Below are positions 1-9,530 of a stretch of DNA of 64,000 bases, piece after piece (the stretch's first letter is position 1; each line of letters starts with the position of its first letter). Origin of the DNA: Rhodopseudomonas sp. (GTDB taxonomy: Bacteria; Pseudomonadota; Alphaproteobacteria; Rhizobiales; Xanthobacteraceae); contig WGNB01000003.1 of assembly GCA_016124795.1 (NCBI GenBank), forward strand, positions 1 to 64,000. Reading direction: 5' to 3'. The position numbers were made by a program, and so were the translations under genes. The notes beneath the pieces were generated by a model, which was given only the letters and a program-made list of their open reading frames with translations, searched no databases and was not told where the DNA came from.

Positions 1-136
1 AGTCACCACGAAACCGCCGGTTCCCCGGCATTCCGCGCGCGGTGTTTGTAGGCTTGCTCCGCATCGCCCCCGGTGGTCCCAACATTTCAGGCCCCCTTCG
101 TTACCGAAGGCGAACCTAACCACCGCTGCGGGGCCT
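1..136 (-). other. Structured segment without a gene; possible non-coding RNA or dispersed repeat
   Basis: Read on the minus strand this segment folds well on inspection. CGGTGGT pairs with ACCACCG and is extended by GCCCC/GGGGC; inside it a CCTTCG-GTAA-CGAAGG hairpin stands on an AGG..GCC / GGC..CCT stem. A second GC-rich hairpin follows near positions 10-40. The promoter at 398-426 points into it. I looked for tmRNA (no tag-peptide codons), SRP RNA (no conserved tetraloop region) and RNase P RNA (no conserved core) and found none. From memory, similar sequence is scattered in Bradyrhizobium genomes, so a repeat is as likely as an RNA gene. Confidence 0.25.
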
Positions 137-310
137 TCATGAACGCGGCGGGGAACTCCCTCGCTTTGGCATTTCCCGAACCCTGGTATCGAGTTCGTTC
201 AACGGCAAGACTTCAGCCCCTTTGCGCACGTTCATGTCCGCCCCAGTGACCGCCTGATGGGCGGCCGGGACGATGCGGCTTGGACCGCCGATGAGGTTGT
301 TGCGTCGCAT
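137..310 (-). CDS. Possible small ORF, 57 aa, unknown
   Basis: An open frame of 57 codons starts at an ATG preceded by CGGAG directly before the start codon and GAGG about 9 nt upstream, and lies 80-90 nt downstream of a good minus-strand promoter at 398-426. The predicted peptide is basic, without a signal peptide, membrane segment or motif that I recognise. Its codons are GC-rich at third positions in the first half only. It could equally be the leader part of a non-coding transcript or part of a dispersed repeat, because the sequence after its stop is strongly structured. I keep it only as a possibility. Confidence 0.22.
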   Translation of the reverse strand: MRRNNLIGGPSRIVPAAHQAVTGADMNVRKGAEVLPLNELDTRVREMPKRGSSPPRS

Positions 311-397
311 CTCCGACACCCTCACCGGCCACCGCTCCCCGCCCCGCGTCTGACGACGCTGATCAAACGCCCCTCGGTAACGGGACGGGATGAATTG

Positions 398-426
398 CTT
401 ATAATCCTAACTAGGAATGTTGTCAA
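398..426 (-). promoter_or_regulatory. Sigma70-type promoter with an embedded palindromic operator
   Basis: On the minus strand a perfect -35 TTGACA (421-426) is followed by a 17-nt spacer and a TATAAG -10 (398-403). The spacer contains the palindrome TCCTA-AC-TAGGA (405-416), so a bound repressor would sit between the two promoter boxes. It is the best housekeeping-type promoter in this part of the window and directs transcription towards position 1, away from the metallo-hydrolase gene. The regulator is unknown; a MarR-type dimer would suit the size of the site. Confidence 0.5.
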
Positions 427-461
427 GAGGTCTTTGCGTGGCCGCGTGTAGCCTTGCCAGC

Positions 462-562
462 CGTCATTCCGGACGCCGCGATAGCGGCGATCCGGAATCC
501 AGAAACGCATGAAGTCTTATCTGGATTCCGGGTTCTGGCCTTCGGCCAGCCCCGGAATGACG
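462..562. repeat. Dispersed palindromic repeat (double nested hairpin)
   Basis: An outer 11-bp arm CGTCATTCCGG (462-472) pairs perfectly with CCGGAATGACG (552-562), and an inner 11-bp arm CCGGAATCCAG (492-502) pairs with CTGGATTCCGG (521-531). Elements of this pattern (CGTCATTCCGG..CTGGATTCCGG..CCGGAATGACG) are abundant between genes in Bradyrhizobium and relatives, so this is very likely one copy of a genome-wide REP-like family. No coding content. Confidence 0.75.
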
Positions 563-582
563 AGGTTCGGACAAAGCGCGCA

Positions 583-626
583 ACACGCTCCATTCGTCCC
601 CGCGTCCACGGGCACGAACGGAGTGT
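583..626. repeat. Imperfect hairpin downstream of the metallo-hydrolase gene
   Basis: Arms around 583-597 and 614-626 (CTCCATTCGT / ACGAACGGAG, one mismatch) flank a GC-rich loop. It lies about 100 nt past the stop of the minus-strand gene at 729-1469 and could slow or end its transcription, but there is no U-tract. It may also be a fragment of the neighbouring repeat family. The rest of 563-728 shows nothing I can assign. Confidence 0.35.
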
Positions 627-728
627 ACGGCCACGGCCTTGCCACGCCATCCGACGTCTCCCCATGGGAGAGATGTAGAAAAGCAATCCTCGTCGTCACC
701 GAGCTTGCGCCGGTCATGACACGCGGTA

Positions 729-1469
729 TCAGAACTCCAGCACCAATTTATCGTCCGCCACCAGCACGCCGGCCGCCCGCGCCTCCTCGACGCGCGCCAG
801 CATCGACGGGTTCATGTGCGTGATCATGGTTCGTTTGGCGGCGAGCGCGCCGAGCTTCGGTTGCAGAACTTCCCAGCTCAGATGGCCTTTGAGCTGACCG
901 GCGAAGGCATAGCACTCGCAGACGAACAGGTCGGCATCGCGCGCGATCGGCAGCAAGGCATCGGTCCATTCGGTGTCGCCGGAATAGGCGAACACTTTCT
1001 CGCCGTCCGACAGCCGCAACGCGGTCGACGGCGCACCCGACGCATGAATGACTTCCGCCGTCACCAGATCGTGGCCCAGCACCGACGTCGGCACACCCAC
1101 CGCGATCTCGTCGACACGCCAGTCGAATTTCCACGGCGTGCCGGTCGATTTCGGAAAGCAGGCTTCCATCAGCGTATGCAGCCGGTCGCGCGTGCCGGGC
1201 GGACCGGCGATCAAGAGTGGCTTCTCGCGCCGCGAGAACCGCGCATCGAGAATGAGAAACGGCAAACCGCCGCAATGATCGCCGTGCAGATGCGACAGCA
1301 CGACGCCGTCGATATCGTTGGGATCGACCGGCAGCGCTTTCAGCGCCGGCAAGGCCGACGCGCCGCAATCGACCAGCAAGGTCGCCTTCGCGGTTTGCAG
1401 ATGGAAGCAGGTGTTCATGCGTCCGCCGGAGCCGAAGGCGTCGCCGGAGCCGGCAATGGTGAGTTTCAT
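729..1469 (-). CDS. MBL-fold metallo-hydrolase, RNase Z-like
   Basis: A 246-residue single-domain metallo-beta-lactamase-fold protein. The metal signature H60-x-H62-x-D64-H65 is intact, and H142, D165 (SGDTEW) and H218 (ITHMN) fit the remaining zinc ligands. The start G-S-G-D-A-F-G-S-G-G-R is the RNase Z/ElaC-type opening loop, but the long exosite arm of true tRNase Z is absent, so a small-molecule ester or lactone hydrolase is more likely than tRNA processing. It has no signal peptide and should be cytoplasmic. It is transcribed alone, with a repeat between it and the GST gene. The substrate is unknown. A second member of this superfamily is at 8517-9410. Confidence 0.85.
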   Translation of the reverse strand: MKLTIAGSGDAFGSGGRMNTCFHLQTAKATLLVDCGASALPALKALPVDPNDIDGVVLSHLHGDHCGGLPFLILDARFSRREKPLLIAGPPGTRDRLHTLMEACFPKSTGTPWKFDWRVDEIAVGVPTSVLGHDLVTAEVIHASGAPSTALRLSDGEKVFAYSGDTEWTDALLPIARDADLFVCECYAFAGQLKGHLSWEVLQPKLGALAAKRTMITHMNPSMLARVEEARAAGVLVADDKLVLEF

Positions 1470-1510
1470 TTACATCGACCCGAACTATGAAGTGACGGAT
1501 TCGCTCTGCT

Positions 1511-1600
1511 GTCATGCCCGCGAAGGCGGGCATCCAATAATCCCGGCCTCACGATACGGACTGACCGGGCGTACTGGGTCCCCGCCTGCGCGGGGACGAC
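1511..1600. repeat. Dispersed palindromic repeat (two small hairpins)
   Basis: Two perfect hairpins, TGCCCGC-GAAG-GCGGGCA near 1514-1531 and GTCCCCGC-CTGC-GCGGGGAC at 1578-1597, are joined by about 45 nt. The pattern GTCATGCCCGCGAAGGCGGGCAT..GTCCCCGC is a common intergenic repeat in alphaproteobacteria. It lies between the metallo-hydrolase and GST genes and contains no open frame of note. Confidence 0.65.
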
Positions 1601-1635
1601 ACATGTGTAGGCCGCGCCACCCGGCCTCGATTTTC

Positions 1636-2277
1636 TTACGCCTTCGCGCTCGGCCGCGCCGACACCGCGGCGTGCCAGCGCTTGACGTTGACGTGGTCGT
1701 CGGGCACCGCTAGCCGCGCCGGACGCATGAAGTCAATCGTGCACTGCGCGGTGATGTCGGCGACCGAATAAAAATCGCCGACGATGAATTCGTGATCGGC
1801 CAGTTGCCGGTCGAGGATCTTCAGGAACTCCATCGCGCGCGGCTTGTTGACCTCGGCCCAGGCCGGCACCTGCGGCACTTCCAGTTCCTTCATCGCCGGA
1901 TGCAGATGGCGGAACACCGCCGCGACCGTGGCGAACAGATTGTTCTCGCAACGCCGGCTCCACATCTCGACCAGCGCCACATTCTTGGCGCCGGCGCCGA
2001 ACAGCGCCGGCTCCGGCTGCAACACATCGAAATAACGGCAGATCGCCAGTGACTCGGTGATGATCGTGCCGTCGTCGAGCACCAGCGCCGGCATCCGCTG
2101 CAACGGGTTGATCGCGGTGTATTCCGGCGTCTTGTGCTCGAACTTCATCATGTCGACTTGCACGGTCGGAACGTTAATGCCTTTTTCAGCGAGAAAGATG
2201 CGCGTTCGGCGTGGATTCGGCGCGGTTTTGGTGTCGTAGAGCTTCATTTTGGCAAGCGCGGCCTGATCCAGCGTCAC
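1636..2277 (-). CDS. Glutathione S-transferase family protein
   Basis: A GST-fold protein of 213 residues if started at the GTG at 2277, which has a strong GGGAGGA ribosome site 5 nt upstream; an ATG further upstream at 2304 lacks one, and the family-like start MKLYD at 2247 has only a weak one. The N-terminal thioredoxin-like half holds the cis-Pro and Glu-Ser signature (QRMPALVLDDG, then ITESLAI) for glutathione binding. The C-terminal half is helical with the conserved GDFYSVADI N-capping box. No catalytic Cys is evident; the N-terminal T-A-P-N-P-R motif resembles the Ser/Thr-active bacterial classes. It acts in the cytoplasm on an unknown electrophile and is transcribed as a single gene. 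Confidence 0.85.
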   Translation of the reverse strand: MTLDQAALAKMKLYDTKTAPNPRRTRIFLAEKGINVPTVQVDMMKFEHKTPEYTAINPLQRMPALVLDDGTIITESLAICRYFDVLQPEPALFGAGAKNVALVEMWSRRCENNLFATVAAVFRHLHPAMKELEVPQVPAWAEVNKPRAMEFLKILDRQLADHEFIVGDFYSVADITAQCTIDFMRPARLAVPDDHVNVKRWHAAVSARPSAKA

Positions 2278-2453
2278 TTTTGTCCTCCCGGCGACGGTTC
2301 TCACATTGGCCCGAGCCCAACACAGCCACCGGGGCCTGTCAAAGGGCCGGTTAATATCCGTTAACCGCGCGTCATCGACGGATTTTAAGCGTGGCCTTAA
2401 GGTTTTTACGCGATGTTGCCGGCTTGTGCCGTAGCGTAACAGCGTAGATTTCC

Positions 2454-4037
<1,584 letters not shown>

Positions 4038-4160
4038 GCCATTTCGGCCAAATCGGCGCGGTGAAAGCCGCAATTGCGGGAAATCCGCGATTGCGTTCTG
4101 CGGCCCGGCACCTATGTTCGCAGCCATCCGCGAACGCCCCGCGCGCCTTTTGAGTCCGAG

Positions 4161-4406
4161 ATGATCGCCTCCGCCGCCCCCCCCCAGCCCGTCGTGACGG
4201 GCCCGACGATCGAAACGCCCTGCGTCAAGATTTGCACGCTCGACGCATCGGCCGGGCTGTGCCTGGGCTGCGGCCGCAATCTCGACGAAATCGCGCGCTG
4301 GAGCCGCATGACCCCGGCCGAACGCCGCGGCGTGATCGATCAACTGGAAGCGCGGCTGGCCGCGCTCCGCGGCCCGTCGGGCGCGACGGCCAACCTGCCG
4401 GGATGA
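4161..4406 (+). CDS. DUF1289 small cysteine-rich protein
   Basis: An 81-residue protein started at the ATG at 4161, the only one that gives the usual length for the family. It contains the DUF1289 signature CVKICTLD..GLCLGCGRNLDEIARW, with four Cys residues in a C-x4-C-x8-C-x2-C pattern likely to bind a metal, followed by M-T-P-A-E-R-R. The function of the family is not established. Here it lies between the kinase and an aspartic protease; the protease gene starts 5 nt after its stop, so the two are probably co-transcribed and possibly translationally coupled. Confidence 0.85.
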   Translation: MIASAAPPQPVVTGPTIETPCVKICTLDASAGLCLGCGRNLDEIARWSRMTPAERRGVIDQLEARLAALRGPSGATANLPG

Positions 4407-4410
4407 TGTC

Positions 4411-5112
4411 TTGAGCCGCCGTCTGACCTGGATCTTCAGTATCGGCATCGTGGTCTCGCTGGCCGCGATGATCGCCAGCAACGATCAGGACGCGATCGCC
4501 AATGTGCTGCGTCATGACACCAGTTCGGTGGTGATCAAGATCGCGCTCGCCTTCTTCGTCGTCGGCCTGCTGCTCGTCATTTTCCGCGACAAGCTGTCGA
4601 AGATCTTCGAGGTCGTGCTGTTCTGGCTGGTGGTCGCCTTGCTGCTGGTGATCGCCTACAGCTACCGGCTCGAATTGCGCGACGTCGGCGAGCGGGCGCT
4701 GGCCGAACTGGTGCCGGGCTATGTCATCAGCCACGGCCAGAACGCCGAGATCGTGCGCGGCTCAAACGGCGACTTCGCGCTCACCGCCCATATCAACGGC
4801 GCGGCGGTGCCGATGGTGCTCGATACCGGCGCCAGTTCGGTGGTGTTGACGCAGGAAGCCGCCAAGGCCGCCGGCCTGCCGATCGAAGTGCTCAATTATT
4901 CGGTCACGGTCGAAACCGCCAATGGCCGCACCCGCGCCGCGCCGGTCACGCTCGACCGGCTGACCGTCGGCGCCCTGACCGAACGCGGCGTGCCGGCGCT
5001 GGTCGCCCAGCACGGCCAGTTGAAGAGCAACCTGCTCGGCATGAGCTTCCTCAACCGGCTGGAAAGCTGGGAAGTACGCGGCAATCGGCTGCGTCTGCGC
5101 GGCGCTCCCTAG
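4411..5112 (+). CDS. TIGR02281-family membrane-anchored aspartic protease
   Basis: A 233-residue protein started at TTG 4411; the ATGs just before it are out of frame, and TTG gives an N-terminus that runs directly into a membrane helix. Two to three hydrophobic segments occupy roughly the first 85 residues. They are followed by a retropepsin-like domain with the catalytic motif VLDTGASSVVL and the matching flap and LLGMSFL segments. As in other clan AA single-domain proteases, activity requires a dimer. The catalytic domain probably faces the periplasm. The substrate is unknown; alphaproteobacterial genomes usually keep it beside the DUF1289 gene. Confidence 0.85.
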   Translation: MSRRLTWIFSIGIVVSLAAMIASNDQDAIANVLRHDTSSVVIKIALAFFVVGLLLVIFRDKLSKIFEVVLFWLVVALLLVIAYSYRLELRDVGERALAELVPGYVISHGQNAEIVRGSNGDFALTAHINGAAVPMVLDTGASSVVLTQEAAKAAGLPIEVLNYSVTVETANGRTRAAPVTLDRLTVGALTERGVPALVAQHGQLKSNLLGMSFLNRLESWEVRGNRLRLRGAP

Positions 5113-5269
5113 CGCGGCGCCACGTCGTCATGCGACCGCCAGCAGGCGCGCCGCCATTGCATCATTCGCGTTGTTAATCTCGATTATCAATCCTGTATGC
5201 GCGCCACAAAATTAACCGAATCCGCCGACGCTTCGATCTTTATCGATTGGGACTGCGCGGAATTTCGGA

Positions 5270-7408
5270 ATGCGACGCGACTTTGCCTCGAATACGGTTT
5301 TGCCCGGCCTGAAATCGGGTATGCGCTCTTTGAAGTTCGTCCTGCTGCTGGCGGTCGGCTGCGTCGCCATCACCCAGATCGCCGGACTGACTTATGACGG
5401 CATCGACGCGCTGAAGACCTTCGAACAAGCCCGCAACCTGCAAACCGCCGACATCGCGGGAAACCGCCTGCTGACCGGCATCGACCAGCTGTTGCGCGAA
5501 CGGCCGTCGATCAAGGCGGCGTTCTACGCACCGACGCCGATTTCGGCCGAGCGCCTGAACCGCATCGAGACCCTGCGCAAGAGCGCCGCCGATCAGTTCG
5601 CCGGCAGCATCGCGGCGCTGCTGGCTTTCGACTTTCCCAACCGCGACCGGCTGCGGCGCGAACTCACCGAAGCGAGCCAGCGGCTCGACGCGACGCGCGC
5701 CACGCTCGATCCGCTGCTGACCGCGCCGGCCTCCACCCGCGACACCAACGTGCTGACCGACTACGAGACCGCCATCAACGACCTGATCGGACGCGCCGAA
5801 GCGTTGTGGACGGCCACCGCCCTGGTCGAGGATCTCGGCGACACCACGCTCGGCCGTTACAGCCGGATCAAGAGCCTGAGCTGGAAGCTGCGGCAGATCG
5901 CCGGCGTCGAGCGCGGCGTCATCGCCGTCGCCGTCGCCTCCGGTACGACCATTTCGCCGGACAGCCTGCGTCGCATCGACACCAGCCGGAGCGAAATCGC
6001 TTTCGCCTGGCGGCTCTTTACCGACTTCACCCAGGCCGAGCCGACCTCCTCGCCGATCCGCGCGGCGATCGCCGTCGCCGAACAAGGCTATCTCCACGAT
6101 TATCGCGCCAAGGTCGATACGATGCTCGCCCGCAGCGCGGCCGGCGCGCCTTATGCGACAACAATGGCGATGTGGGTCGCGGATACCGAACCGGCCATCG
6201 CCTCCTTCCTCAACATCCTGCACACCACCACCAAAGCCAGCGAGGCACGCGCCTATCGGCTCGAAATGGACGCCTATTGGGACTTGGTCCTGCGCAGCCT
6301 CGGCATCCTGATTGCCCTCGCCGCCACCGGCGCCTGCTTCTATGTGGTTATCACGCGCGTCTCCAGCCCGCTGGCCGGTCTGTGCCAGGCGGTCCGCCAG
6401 CTCGCGGCCGGCAGGCTCGACATCAAGATCCCCGAGACCCACCGCAGCGACGAGATCGGCGACGTCGCGCGCGCCGTCGACTCCTTCAAGTCGAACCTGA
6501 TCGAAACGCGGGAGATCGCCGCCGGCCAGATCGCCGAGAGCCTGGCCAAGGAACGGCGCGCCGCGGCGTTCGAAGACCTCGCCAAGGCCTTCGAGGCCAA
6601 GATCACCGGTGTCGCGGAAACCTTCGAGTCCTCGGCCACCGAACTGGAAGCCACCTCGCGCGCGCTGACGGTCGCGGCCGAACATACCAACCGGGAATCC
6701 CACAAGGTCGCGACCGCGGCCTGGCAGACCTCCGAGACCGTGCAGATGGTCGCCGCCGCGACCGGCGAACTGGCGCTGACCGCGCAGGACATCGGCACGC
6801 GCGTCGCCACCTCCTCGCGCATCGCCCACACCGCCGTCGATTACTCGCGCAACGCCGACGTCACCATCAAGTCCCTGATGAGCGCCGCCGACGAGATCGG
6901 CCAAGTGGTCAAGCTGATCAGCAATGTCGCGCAGCAGACCAACCTGCTGGCGCTCAACGCCACGATCGAGGCGGCGCGGGCCGGCGACGCCGGGCGCGGC
7001 TTCTCGGTGGTCGCGTCCGAAGTCAAGTTACTGGCCGGCCAGACCGCGAAAGCCACCGAGCACATCAATTCGCAGATCTCGCAGATCCAGAGCGCGACGC
7101 ACGAGACCGTGCTCGCGATCCGCAACATGGACGCCGCCATTCGCGAGGTCGACCAGATCGCCACCGAAGTGGCGCAGGCCGTCGGCACGCAACAGACCGC
7201 GACGTTCGACATCGCCAACAAGATCGGCGAGACCGCGACCGACACCGACGACGTGACCCAGAGCATCGCCGAGGTTCAACAGGCGGCGATGCAGACCCGC
7301 GAGGTCGCCGTCGAACTGCTGGCCTCGGCCGGCGGCGTCGCCCGCAGTTCGTCGCTGCTGCGCGCCGAGGTCGAACGCTTCCTGTCGGGCATGCGTCAGG
7401 TCAGCTAA
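5270..7408 (+). CDS. Methyl-accepting chemotaxis protein
   Basis: A 712-residue chemoreceptor. TM1 lies near residues 20-40 and a long, mainly helical periplasmic ligand domain follows, with no Cache signature I can place. TM2 is at about 338-361, then HAMP (P-E-T-H-R-S-D-E-I-G) and the signalling domain. The hairpin tip is intact and matches the family almost exactly at about 552-572 (NVAQQTNLLALNATIEAAR). There is no NWETF-type CheR tether. An in-frame ATG at 5321 gives a shorter N-terminus and cannot be excluded. The gene is monocistronic; the convergent TctC gene ends 8 nt beyond its stop. No che genes are nearby, so it must use a distant array. The ligand is unknown. Confidence 0.9.
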   Translation: MRRDFASNTVLPGLKSGMRSLKFVLLLAVGCVAITQIAGLTYDGIDALKTFEQARNLQTADIAGNRLLTGIDQLLRERPSIKAAFYAPTPISAERLNRIETLRKSAADQFAGSIAALLAFDFPNRDRLRRELTEASQRLDATRATLDPLLTAPASTRDTNVLTDYETAINDLIGRAEALWTATALVEDLGDTTLGRYSRIKSLSWKLRQIAGVERGVIAVAVASGTTISPDSLRRIDTSRSEIAFAWRLFTDFTQAEPTSSPIRAAIAVAEQGYLHDYRAKVDTMLARSAAGAPYATTMAMWVADTEPAIASFLNILHTTTKASEARAYRLEMDAYWDLVLRSLGILIALAATGACFYVVITRVSSPLAGLCQAVRQLAAGRLDIKIPETHRSDEIGDVARAVDSFKSNLIETREIAAGQIAESLAKERRAAAFEDLAKAFEAKITGVAETFESSATELEATSRALTVAAEHTNRESHKVATAAWQTSETVQMVAAATGELALTAQDIGTRVATSSRIAHTAVDYSRNADVTIKSLMSAADEIGQVVKLISNVAQQTNLLALNATIEAARAGDAGRGFSVVASEVKLLAGQTAKATEHINSQISQIQSATHETVLAIRNMDAAIREVDQIATEVAQAVGTQQTATFDIANKIGETATDTDDVTQSIAEVQQAAMQTREVAVELLASAGGVARSSSLLRAEVERFLSGMRQVS

Positions 7409-7416
7409 CGGCGCGG

Positions 7417-8412
7417 CTATTTGATCGACTGATAAAGCCCGATCTTCCTGATCGTGTCTTCCCAGATACTGGCTTCGGCGGCGGCGCTGGCGGTGAAGGC
7501 CGCCGGCGTTTCGTCACCGGCCAGGAAGCCGATCTTCTCCAGCCGTTCCTTGACGGCCTTGTCGGCCGCGGCCAGCTTGAAAGCGGCATAGACCTTATCG
7601 ATGACCGCCGCCGGCGTGCCCTTCGGCGCAGCCAGCCCCCACCAGTTCGAGGCGGTATAGCCGGCCAGTCCGCTTTCACCGGTCGTCGGCACGTCCGGCA
7701 GAGCCGGCAAACGGCGCTCGCTGCCGACCGCCAGCATTCGGACCTTGCCCTGCTCGACGAAGGCGCGACCGACGCCGTAGCCGGCGAGATAAAGCTGCAC
7801 GTCATTGGTCAGCAATGCCTGCATCGCCGCCGGCGCGCCGCGATAAGGCACATGCACCAGATCGATGCCGGCGATCTGCTTGAGACGCTCGACCGACAGA
7901 TGCGGCGTGGTGCCGACGCCGGGCGAGGCGTAATTGAGTTTGCCCGGCTTGCCTTTAGCGTAGGCGATGAACTCCTGCATCGTGCGCGCCGGCACTGTCG
8001 CATTGGTGTAGAACACCGAGGGAATGATCGACGGCCGCGTCACCAGCGCAAAAGCCTTCAGCGGGTCCATGTCCAGGCTCTTGAACAGGAACTGGTTGAT
8101 GACGAAGTTGTTGGTCGCGCCAAGCAGCAGGGTGTAACCGTCGGGCTTGGCCTGGGCGACCGCATGGGCGCCGATATTGCCGCCGCCGCCGGGCCGGGTT
8201 TCGATGATGACCGACTGACCGAGCTGCTTTTCCAGGATCGGCTGCATCATCCGCAACACGACATCGCCCGAACCGCCCGCGCCATAAGGATAGATGATGG
8301 TGATCGGCCGCTCGGGGAAACCCGCCGCCTGGGCGCGCGACCAGATGCCGGACGATGTCAAAGCCGCCGCGGCGCCCGCGGTCACGAAGGTTCGACGATT
8401 AAGGCCGGACAT
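7417..8412 (-). CDS. TctC/Bug-family periplasmic solute-binding protein (solo)
   Basis: A 331-residue binding protein with a twin-arginine-type signal (N-R-R-T-F-V, then an Ala-rich stretch ending near residue 29). The mature part starts with the Bug hallmark FPERPITIIYPYGAGGSGD and continues with the RPGGGGNIGA and YASPGVGTTPHLS loops that bind the carboxylate of the ligand. These proteins serve tripartite tricarboxylate transporters, but no tctA or tctB is present, so it is one of the orphan binders typical of Bradyrhizobiaceae and Burkholderiales. The next gene upstream on the same strand is the metallo-hydrolase at 8517, 104 nt away, so the two may form an operon that hydrolyses and binds one carboxylate. 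Confidence 0.9.
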   Translation of the reverse strand: MSGLNRRTFVTAGAAAALTSSGIWSRAQAAGFPERPITIIYPYGAGGSGDVVLRMMQPILEKQLGQSVIIETRPGGGGNIGAHAVAQAKPDGYTLLLGATNNFVINQFLFKSLDMDPLKAFALVTRPSIIPSVFYTNATVPARTMQEFIAYAKGKPGKLNYASPGVGTTPHLSVERLKQIAGIDLVHVPYRGAPAAMQALLTNDVQLYLAGYGVGRAFVEQGKVRMLAVGSERRLPALPDVPTTGESGLAGYTASNWWGLAAPKGTPAAVIDKVYAAFKLAAADKAVKERLEKIGFLAGDETPAAFTASAAAEASIWEDTIRKIGLYQSIK

Positions 8413-8490
8413 TGCTCTCTCCTGTTAGGGCTGAAGGGTCATAAGGTGGCGTCGGGGTCGCATCATGTCGTTTCTGGTCGTGTCGTTATC

Positions 8491-8509
8491 GCCGCGCCGG
8501 CGGCGCGGC
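8491..8509. other. GC-rich hairpin after the metallo-hydrolase stop
   Basis: GCCGCGC and GCGCGGC form a short, very GC-rich hairpin just downstream of the stop at 8517. The minus-strand continuation has no U-tract, so it is not a convincing intrinsic terminator; it may protect the 3' end of the message or simply separate the two genes. Confidence 0.3.
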
Positions 8510-8516
8510 GCTCGCT

Positions 8517-9410
8517 TTAAAGATGGATGGTCATCAGATCGCGGGCGATCTGCAGCGTGCCGCCATAGCCGCGCCGGATGTCGGCGGCCATGGCGTCGAG
8601 CTGGTGCGCGCCCATCAGATCAACCGGCAGATGGTGGGCGGCGGCGCGCTTGAGCACCGGGCTCAATGAATCGAAGTGACCGATATGGGTCGCGACCAGA
8701 TGCTTGACGCCGCTGTCATGGGCAAGCCGGCCCAGCTCGGTCGGGCTGGTATGGGCGAAGGTCCCGACGCCGGACTTGCGACGATGTTCGATGAAGGCTT
8801 CCGGAAAGGTGCATTCATGGATCAGCAGATCGGCGCCCTTGGCGAGTTCGGCGATGCCGTCGCAGGGCTTGGTATCGCCCGAGAACACCACCGTCTTGCC
8901 GTCGGCCTCGATCCGCAGGCCGAAGCACGGCGAGATTTCCGGCGGAATATGATCGACCGGCGCGGCGGTGATGCGCAGGTCATCATCGGCGAAGATCAGC
9001 CCGGCGTCGTATTCCAGCACGGTCGGCCGCAGCGCCTCGATATTAGCCTGCCGTAACGGATAGGCCGCGCGCGCCTTGATGTCGGCGTCGAAGGCGCCGC
9101 CTTCGAACAGCGGCTCGACGAAGGATTTGGTGCCCCGCGGACCGAAGACGTCGGGCGCGCCCTGCCGGCCGAGCATCCAGCTCGAAATGATAAAGTACGG
9201 GAAATCGGCGATGTGGTCGTAGTGCAGATGGGTGAAGACCACCGTGCCGACATCGGCCGGGTTGACGTCCATGCGCACCAGTTGCCGGGTCGCGCCGTGA
9301 CCGCAATCGAGCAGGACGTGACGGCCATTGGCAAGCGTCAGCAGGATCGAAGTGTGGCCACGGTCGGGATCGGGCAGCGCGGCGCCGGTCCCCAGCATGA
9401 TAATTCGCAT
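8517..9410 (-). CDS. MBL-fold metallo-hydrolase, RNase Z/arylsulfatase-like
   Basis: A 297-residue metallo-beta-lactamase-fold enzyme with the zinc motif T-H-L-H-Y-D-H (about residues 60-65), SGDTKP for the bridging Asp, and late His residues in VATHIGHFD. The opening loop G-T-G-A-A-L-P-D-P-D-R resembles AtsA-type arylsulfatases and RNase Z-like small-molecule hydrolases. It has no signal peptide. Its start lies 120 nt from the divergent LysR gene, with a palindrome between them, so it is the likely target of that LysR, together with the downstream TctC gene. The substrate is unknown. Confidence 0.85.
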   Translation of the reverse strand: MRIIMLGTGAALPDPDRGHTSILLTLANGRHVLLDCGHGATRQLVRMDVNPADVGTVVFTHLHYDHIADFPYFIISSWMLGRQGAPDVFGPRGTKSFVEPLFEGGAFDADIKARAAYPLRQANIEALRPTVLEYDAGLIFADDDLRITAAPVDHIPPEISPCFGLRIEADGKTVVFSGDTKPCDGIAELAKGADLLIHECTFPEAFIEHRRKSGVGTFAHTSPTELGRLAHDSGVKHLVATHIGHFDSLSPVLKRAAAHHLPVDLMGAHQLDAMAADIRRGYGGTLQIARDLMTIHL

Positions 9411-9447
9411 TCAAGCCTCCAGCGATGACGCTCAAGGCTAGGCAGAT

Positions 9448-9464
9448 TTATCGATAACCGATAA
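9448..9464. promoter_or_regulatory. Candidate LysR operator between divergent genes
   Basis: TTATCG-ATAAC-CGATAA is a perfect inverted repeat with 6-bp arms and 5-bp spacing, which also fits the T-N11-A rule for LysR sites. It lies in the 120-bp AT-rich gap between the minus-strand metallo-hydrolase (start 9410) and the plus-strand LysR gene (start 9531), where a self-regulating LysR protein should bind. Confidence 0.55.
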
Positions 9465-9530
9465 TCGCAATATTCTATAGGATGATAACCTGTTGGAATA
9501 TTAGCCGTTCGGCCCCGGAGAGCCCCGCCG

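Noticed and set aside
1-420. tmRNA, SRP RNA, RNase P RNA or 6S RNA
   Set aside because: No tag-peptide codons or conserved core sequences of the first three were found on either strand; for 6S RNA I can neither confirm the central bubble nor see its usual neighbours, so no name is given.
8491-8509. Intrinsic terminator
   Set aside because: The hairpin is good but no U-tract follows on the minus strand.
5806-8520. 904-codon plus-strand frame across the chemoreceptor and TctC genes
   Set aside because: It covers two real genes on different strands and has the Arg/Asp-rich composition of a frame shadow.
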